Below, piece by piece: positions 57,301-64,000 of a stretch of 64,000 nt of DNA. The position numbers and the translations under genes were made by a program. The stretch covers positions 609,639 to 673,638 of the forward strand of contig NW_020860930.1 in NCBI RefSeq assembly GCF_000972845.2. The letters are read 5' to 3'. Each line of letters begins with the position of its first letter. Within the stretch, counting starts at the first letter, position 1. A model generated the notes under the pieces. It worked only from the letters and a program-made list of their open reading frames with translations. It was not told the DNA's origin and ran no database searches. This DNA comes from Larimichthys crocea. Lineage: Eukaryota; Chordata; Actinopteri; Sciaenidae.

Positions 57301-57369
57301 AGAAGCTGCTGAGCCTGGTTACCTCCTCTTCTTCTTCCTGGTCGTCCATAACGCCTGTTGGTACAAACA

Positions 57370-57405
57370 CTCAGTCCGTCAGCTTGGCCAAGCTGACGGA
57401 CTGAG
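57370..57405. repeat. Perfect 36-bp palindrome, no spacer
   Basis: CTCAGTCCGTCAGCTTGG is followed immediately by its exact reverse complement. It sits in the 5' flank of the element copy with the MAEEKRVKR exon and is absent from the copies at 28.45 and 40.6 kb. Confidence 0.97.
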
Positions 57406-57672
57406 CTAACAGCAGCTACAGCTGTCAGCAGTTTACTTCACTGTCCATCATAAACTCTGTAAATCACAGAGAGTTGAGGCGGAGCAGCCGGAGGACATCA
57501 GAGGGAAAACCAGAAAACATTTCCTCCATAAAATATGATCCAGTTTCACCAGAATCAGTGAAATAGTTGCTGCTGTGTGACTTAGTGCCGTAAAGCGTTA
57601 CGTACTTCTCCCGACCCGGAGCCCAAAGTTACATAGTGTGAGAACAGACGTACGAATGACAGAGACACCGTT
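57406..57672 (+). repeat. 5' part of the dispersed element with MAEEKRVKR exon
   Basis: 57403-57471 matches 23490-23565 (see there). The following CGGAGGACATCAGAG, TTTCCTCCATAAAATATGAT and AAAGCGTTACGTACTTC phrases are, from memory, constant in a fish multicopy element. Confidence 0.55.
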
Positions 57673-57747
57673 CACCTGATCACAGGTCAGTGTGGGTCAC
57701 CTGATCACAGGTCAGTGTGGGTCAGCTGATCACAGGTCAGTGTGGAT
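57673..57747 (+). repeat. 25-bp tandem repeat, exactly 3 units, DR4-like
   Basis: Three units of CACCTGATCACAGGTCAGTG plus TGGGT (third unit CAGCTG…GGAT). Each contains AGGTCA, four bases (GTGT), then GGGTCA (GGATCA in the third), at 57684, 57709 and 57734. A direct repeat spaced by four is the arrangement of thyroid-hormone and LXR response elements (established knowledge). Binding is not shown. Confidence 0.9.
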
Positions 57748-60700
57748 CAGCAGGACGTCACAGACATCGGTTCATCGGTTTAAAGATTAAAACAAATGAA
57801 TGTAATCAGCTGTTGGAGGGAAGTGAGTGGACCTTTCGATCTGGATGACCTTTAGTGTCTTCACCTGTCTTCTGGGTCCAAACCAGCATCACCATGTAGC
57901 TCATTAGGGACCGGCTTCACCTCCATCCGTCCACAAAGAGACACGAGCTTCTGCTGCCTGAGGCGACCAGTCAGCGAGAGGTCAGCTAATGAGGATGCTA
58001 ACAACAAATAACAACATCAGTGTGGTTCCTGCTCCCCTCAGCAGCATCCTTTAGTCTCACTGAGGCCTGCTCAAGCTTTTCATTAAAACTTTTTAACAGC
58101 CAACACTTCTGCTGCTGAGAGCCATGCCAGGCCAACGTCATCGCGCTAACGGGAAGCGTTCCATATCTGTGCTCGTCTGTTGGTGTTTATTACAGTGAGA
58201 GCGTTACCGGAGGCGTTTATCTCAGCTGAGACGTCACGGCAGCTTCAATTTAAATGTTTTCATTTTTCCTTAAAACAGCCTCCGGCGATCTCTCTCACCT
58301 TTTTCTGTCCTGTGTTTCTATAAACACAAATGAAATATATCCATATTCTTATCAACAAACTTTTAACAAATGTTCTGGACGTGTTTGTTTAATGAGCATC
58401 ATCGTTCAACGTTCAAGGGCCTGAAGATGAACTGAAATGATTTTAAAACTGTAAGAACGTCATTGCAAAGAATACATTTCAGCTGAAAGGTCAAAGATCT
58501 GTATTTTATCCATGAACATCGGCTCCTCGTACACTTGAGTTACAGTTTATTTACACATAGCCTATTAAAACCAGACTTAAAGAAACAGTATGTAGCTTTG
58601 CTTGTAACAGTGACATCTAGTGGTTAAAATAGTTACTGCAGTCCAAATTAAAAACACTGGAGAGTTTCTGCTCATGGAGCTTTTTATGTCGACGTTAACG
58701 TGGATCCACTTCAACGTTTCCATGTTTCCTGTAGTTTCATTGTCAAGATGTTCGTATATCAGCTGTTGTTGCATGTTCCCCTCATGTCTGTCATTTTATG
58801 ATTATATACAATAAATATGTGACATATTGTTCCTTTAATACCAAATGTGGATGGCAAAACATCTCTATTAATGCTCATTGACAAAAATAAAGAGAATAGA
58901 TGAAATGCTGCGATGACATAAGTAGAAGTACTCACAGTGAAGACTGAAAGGTAGTAAAACTGAATTATTACTGTAAGTCAACATTTTAAACCTACTAAAT
59001 CACAAAGTTGAAATATTGACACATTGACTTCATGATATTTTATATTTTCTCAGTGTTTTGGCAGGAACAGGCTTCTGTGTTTTACTAAAAGTGCAAAGAT
59101 CTGCAGTCACCACATGGCACGATAAACCAGCTTTCTGAAAACATTGCAATATTACGTGATGCGGTGATGACATCGTAACATCAAATCTGCTGAGTCACCG
59201 GCACCTTGTTTGAGTCTTGAAATAGCTCCTCTCTCGCTCAGACCGCGAGAAAGTTTGTGGTCTAAAGTCAACATCATGAATAAATCCTCCGTCTCCCATC
59301 TGAACTGCCTCCACCATCTGTTCATCCGTCACACATCACAGCAGCGGTGATGGATGAAAAAACAACAAAACAATCTCTCCTCAGGTGTTGTAGGCGGTTT
59401 ACTGAGCGCCGGCGTTCACTTAAAGATTTGAGGGGACGTAGATGTTGGTTTTCTGCTGTATGTATTTTCCCATTTGTTGTCTGTCATGCTTGTAAAAGTC
59501 GAATGAATCTCGGTGTTGTGATGTTGTGAGTTTCTCTGGATGGCGGCATCTGGTAATTATTCTCAGATGTAATAATGCGAATGCAATTTGGAGTCAGAGC
59601 GAGAGGCCGAGGCGTGGAGACAGAAAAGAAAGCGCGATGGGGGGATGGTGAGCAGGTGGAGAAATGAAAGAATAAGCATGACAGAGGGATGATTGGTCAC
59701 GCTGTGAGAGAGAGATGAGTCGCTGAGGTTGAGGGTCCGCTCGCTGGTGTTTTCTGCTGTGGTCATCAGGTTTCACGCTGCAACCCAACATGCTCTGCGG
59801 TTTGATCCTGCTGATACACGCAGACCACCACCGCCACCAACTCTGCTTCACAGCTCCACACCGGCCCACACCGTGCACCTGATGTGAGTGAATGAAGCGC
59901 TCCTTTTACGGATCCCACAGGAGTCACAAGGAGGTGGTTGGGCCTAATGGAGGACGTTTAAAGTGCAGGACCCCAGAGAGCAGTGTTAGAGTCCCATCTG
60001 TGCTTCTGTTTACGCAACATAATCGCTTCAGTTAAAGTCGGTGAAATCGTGGTTTTGGTTAAATGTTCAGGTTAGTGCTGACAGGAAGTTCTGACCGAAC
60101 ACAGCTTCCCTGAGATAACACAGCAGCCTTCACTTAGATACACGGCTGATCTTTCCATCATAAAGTCTGTGAATCACCTCAGTGATGTAACGTTATTTTA
60201 TTGTTTGTAACTGTCCTGTAGACGACACTGAAGCGTTTCCTGATCTGACACCACGTTCACCTGCGTTTAGTTTCAAGGTGTAACCATCACTTCTGGTAAT
60301 TGCTCTGGTTGTTTGCTGCAGAGGATTCACTGTGGACCCTGTGTGGATTCATATGTGACTTCACACACATTATTTGATCGTCAGGGCTCTTCATGACCTG
60401 CATAATGTGTGCACAGGATCAGAGCCGCATGCATTATCCAGACTTCTTAAATCAGACCCAGACTCTGTCTGTCCACTCTCATCAGCTCTGACGTCTTCCT
60501 CGCTCAGCCGTCATCAGCTCACAGATCCAGAATAATCCTCTCGCTTCAACTTGTTGTTGATCTGCCAGACTGTTATCGACCACAGTTCAAGCCCATTGCA
60601 TAGATGTCTTTTGATAGTGAAAGCCACAGCGCTCAGAGGTACTTTGTGTTTTTGTCGATTTCTCTGTAAGATGATCCTCCATCTCTGTGTGAGAGCAGAG

Positions 60701-61861
60701 ATGATTCTCTGCCTCCTGCGATGCTTCGCTGATTGTCCAGAAAGACGTTTCGTTGACGCGTCGCTCGCTGAGGTGAAGCTGTGAGGAAAAACCAGCAGAA
60801 GGCGGATTCAGTATCTGTCAGCAGCAGTGTGCCAGCTAACGCCAGCCTCAAGGACTAGAACGTTTGCCGAGACTAACGTCTAACATCTCATCGCGATGTC
60901 GTGGTCCTGCTCAGAAAGTACTGACATCATCATCAAGCAGTCTGCGAGGTTTAAAGGAACAGTGACTGAGGAGGTCCATGTTATCAGTGTATTATCCATT
61001 ACCTCATATTTTTACTGCTTCACCTGTCACAGATCGCTTTCCAACGAGAAACTGAGCCGTTCAATCCGCCCGACTTCATTGTTGGTCCACCAGTGCCTCA
61101 GTCAGTTAGTTAGTTAGTTAGTTAGTGTAAGGGTTAGTGCTCGAGTGTTTTAACAGGTCAGAGTTCACCTCAGATTGTCAGGAGCAGTTAACCGTGAAGA
61201 TCTCACGTCCTCGCTGACTTTAAAACCGTTTTACAGCGAATGTTTTCTCATTTAACGCTCCATGCTGGAGTTTTGTTGATCGAACCACAACTTGGTCTGA
61301 AAATTCTTTTTTTTGGAACAAAGACTATCCTCCACCTGTCGCCATTTAAGCTTCACCGCTCTCTCAGACACCTCCACCCACACTCTCTTTGTCATCCTCC
61401 ATCTATTAATGTGACTCTGAAAAGGACGGAGGACGGTGCTGCGAATGACTGAGTTTCAGAAGGACAGAAACAGGTATTTAATGTATTAACTATTCCCAAT
61501 ATATTTCTTCTCTAATTACCGCTTTCATTGTTTCTGTTGTATTCTATATCTAGACTGATGATTAGAGCTGATTATCGTGGGATTTAATTTGCCTTCTCTG
61601 TCTGTAAGTCATCACAGAAGCTGTGGTAGTTAACTGAAGACGTTGGAGACAGAAACCTCCAAGTTTGGACAAAAAGACTCTGTAACATATAATAATTCTT
61701 TAATGTGCTCTATGTTTATGTGGATTTAAAGCTCTCGTCTTTATTAGGTTACATGAAGTTATTATTACAGGAACATGACCCAGTCTCCAGGTGTTGTGGC
61801 ACTCGACATGAGAAAGGCGGTGCAGCTCCTGGTAAACTGCTGCTAACATGTTTTCCTCATT
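57748..61861. other. Non-coding stretch
   Basis: About 4.1 kb of unique-looking sequence with short open frames only, and a (GTTA)n run near 61106-61125. No gene, RNA gene or transposon recognised. Confidence 0.45.
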
Positions 61862-61869
61862 CGCCCGCC

Positions 61870-61918
61870 CAGCCTGTTTCCAGCCTGTTTCCAGCCTGTT
61901 TCCAGCCTGTTTCCAGCT
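61870..61918 (+). repeat. 11-bp tandem repeat, 4.5 units
   Basis: Units of CAGCCTGTTTC, perfect in four copies. Confidence 0.97.
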
Positions 61919-62753
61919 CTCAGTGCATCATACAGTCAAACAATGCCCTGCAGGTGTGACGGCTGCTCTCTGACAGGTAGCTGTTGTGACTGTGTGCGTC
62001 GCTTTGTTCACAGAGCTGCGGCGGCATCGACAAGCCGACTTTTAACCCGTCAGTCCTGCCTCTGTTTGTGCTGCGTGAGGTCTGAAACCACAGCACGAAG
62101 TGACTCACGAGGTGTTAAACGTTCTGTTGGTTTTTAAAACGTCGAGTCTTCGGGGATGAAATTACTCGGACTAGGATAAGCCACACAGTAAAACGTCTGT
62201 ATCTAGAGAGTCAGTGTTTGTCTGTTCTGGGTCACACTGGTGCTATAAAGCCAGAGAAAGCAGAGAAACAGGCTGTGATATAAAAGACAGAACACGTTCA
62301 ACAACCAGGGCAGCACTGCGGCTGGTTTGGCAGCCTGGTTGCACATTTTCCAGCTAAACAGTCACTAAAATATCAAAATCTCGCCTAGTTAGACAGTTTG
62401 ATCGTTGGATCGTTTCGTGAGACGTTACATGTTCCCCAATCAGTAGTGCACATGTACAATCCTCTGTTTGTTGAATATTTTCACACACAGTGACACAAAT
62501 TGCAAATTGTCAGGAAGATGTGAAATATAGTAAAATGTCTGCCAAAGGTCCAGGGTCGGTTTCTCCTTGTTCCGTCTCGGGTGCTTAGTTCTGATGAAGG
62601 ACAGTCTTGATGCTAGAACAAACACACGAGATATTTCAGTGTTCAAACGTTTCTGTTTGTTCCTTTTTATTGTCTGAACATGACGAAGCGCCCGAGCAGG
62701 AAGCTATGGGGTGCCGTTTGTAAAGCGTCTCGCTCTGAAAATAACAGCAACAT
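61919..62753. other. Non-coding stretch
   Basis: Unique-looking sequence up to the left end of the foldback element. No gene recognised. Confidence 0.5.
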
Positions 62754-64000
62754 TTTGTCACATTTAGCTAAAAACAATGTTTAAAAAACTGGTTTGAATT
62801 TTTGAGAGTCACTTTTTTGCACATTTAGAACAATATTTGTGAACTTAGAGATATTTTAAATATTTAAATCCAAATGTTAAATGTAAAATCTAAATGCTAA
62901 ATCTAAATCTAAATGCTAAATCTAAATCTAAATGTTAAATATAAATATAAATGTTAAATATAAATATAAATGTTAAATATATATCTAAATGTTAAATATA
63001 AATATAAATGTTAAATATAAATGTAAAAATAAATGTTGAAACTAAATATTTAGCTAAAATGCAAATTCAAATGCCGGTAACCGGAAGTGCCAAAATAAAA
63101 GCTCGAGGAGGTCAGAGCGTGTTTATAGTGGCAAATAACGAATAAAACCCATCTTATCCGGGGAAATGGACTCTTGGACATGGATTATCGTGATAATAAC
63201 TACCTAGATGAACAAACACGTTTGGAGAAACTTTATTTGAAGAGTACTTTGAGTTTTTAGTGTCACTTTTATGAAGGGTGCGGGACTTATGACCTGTAGC
63301 CACTATAGCCAGCCACAAGGGGGCTCACTTTGACTGATCTGTCATTTATTGACATGTTTGCAGAGGTATGTCCGACAGTAGAGTTTACCGGGGTGAAGGC
63401 GGGCGGGTGTAGACGATCCTACACCGCGAAAATGACAGATCAGTCAAAGTGTTAGTTAGTTATTATCACGATAATCCATGTCCAAGAGTCCATTTCCCCG
63501 GATAAGATGGGTTTTATTCGTTATTTGCCACTATAAACACGCTCTGACCTCCTCGAGCTTTTATTTTGGCACTTCCGGTTACCGGCATTTGAATTTGCAT
63601 TTTAGCTAAATATTTAGTTTCACCCGAAACATTTAGCTTCAACATTTAGATTTAGATTTAGATTTAACATTTAGATATATATTTAACATTTAGCTTCAAC
63701 ATTTAGATTTAGATTTATATTTAACATTTAGATATATATTTAACATTTAGCTTCAACATTTATATTTATATTTATATTTAACATTTAGATATATATTTAA
63801 CATTTAGCTTCAACATTTATATTTATATTTATATTTAACATTTAGATTTATATTTAGCATTTAGATTTTACATTTAACATTTGGATTTAAATATTTAAAA
63901 TATCTCTAAGTTCACAAATATTGTTCTAAATGTGCAAAAAAGTGACTCTCAAAAATTCAAACCAGTTTTTTAAACATTGTTTTTAGCTAAATGTGACAAA
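62754..64000. mobile_element. Long foldback (inverted-repeat) element, truncated by window end
   Basis: 62754-63200 is the reverse complement of 63459-64000, apart from a right arm about 95 bp longer. The arms comprise an outer segment (TTTGTCACATTTAGCTAAAA … CATTTAGAACAATATTTGTG), an AT-rich minisatellite of TAAATG, TAAATATAAATG and AAATCTAAATG units (62868-63058 against 63601-63890), and an inner unique segment. The inner segment includes CGGTAACCGGAAGTGCC (63075 against about 63577) and GATAAGATGGGTTTTATTCG with its complement. The 258-bp loop holds a further 22-bp inverted repeat (63326-63347 with 63430-63451). There is no coding capacity. The structure fits a foldback-type non-autonomous DNA transposon. 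Confidence 0.85.

Noticed and set aside
61082..61135. GTTAGTTA run as telomere-like repeat
   Set aside because: The unit is GTTA, not TTAGGG, and only five copies are present.

Overview
The window looks like intergenic and intronic DNA of a teleost fish, probably a percomorph. The evidence is indirect: dozens of long (GT/CA)n tracts, a fish-type SINE tail ending in (ATGG)n, tRNA-derived SINE heads, and several dispersed repeats that I associate with spiny-rayed fish genomes. No operon-like or dense gene organisation is present. The open reading frames that exist are mostly short, lie in simple repeats or minisatellites, and show no gene structure.

The only segment I accept as a real protein-coding exon is at 48884-49089 (+). 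It is a 206-nt internal exon with a good polypyrimidine/AG acceptor, a GT donor and 68 uninterrupted, protein-like codons. I do not recognise the family. Two further segments are weak coding candidates: 46109-46297 (-) and 27493-27678 (+). A transposon-like first exon (core MAEEKRVKRTLTEEAKK) is scattered in three copies near 28.5, 40.5 and 57.3 kb.

Layout. 0-5 kb: unique non-coding DNA with small repeats. 5.2-14.0 kb: a complex macro-repeat. A roughly 4.6-kb unit (42-bp array, GT-rich block, GA-rich 20-bp minisatellite, unique core) is partly repeated in tandem and then faced by a 3.4-kb inverted copy; the left arm contains a 10-N assembly gap. 14-31 kb: mostly unique DNA with long GT tracts, a fourth 42-bp array at 20.7 kb, a 20-bp minisatellite at 24.7 kb and a hAT-like non-autonomous element at 26.2 kb. 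31-48 kb: SINE remnants, a 29-bp minisatellite and one of two identical 152-bp interspersed repeats. 48-52.7 kb: the exon, then a cluster of GT/CA/AT tracts around a 0.7-kb minisatellite that carries a CAGGTG E-box in every unit. 54-57.8 kb: a 42-bp array fused to a 13-bp minisatellite, the second identical 152-bp repeat, a 36-bp perfect palindrome and three 25-bp repeats with a DR4-like hormone-receptor spacing. 62.7-64 kb: a long foldback (inverted-repeat) element with AT-rich minisatellite arms, running off the window.

The 42-bp arrays, the 152-bp interspersed repeat and the macro-repeat are linked. The same element tail (starting GTAAACATGTTTATTTCTGC) follows the arrays inside both macro-repeat arms and occurs alone at 39.4 and 56.3 kb. 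This suggests the 42-bp satellite expanded inside a dispersed element.
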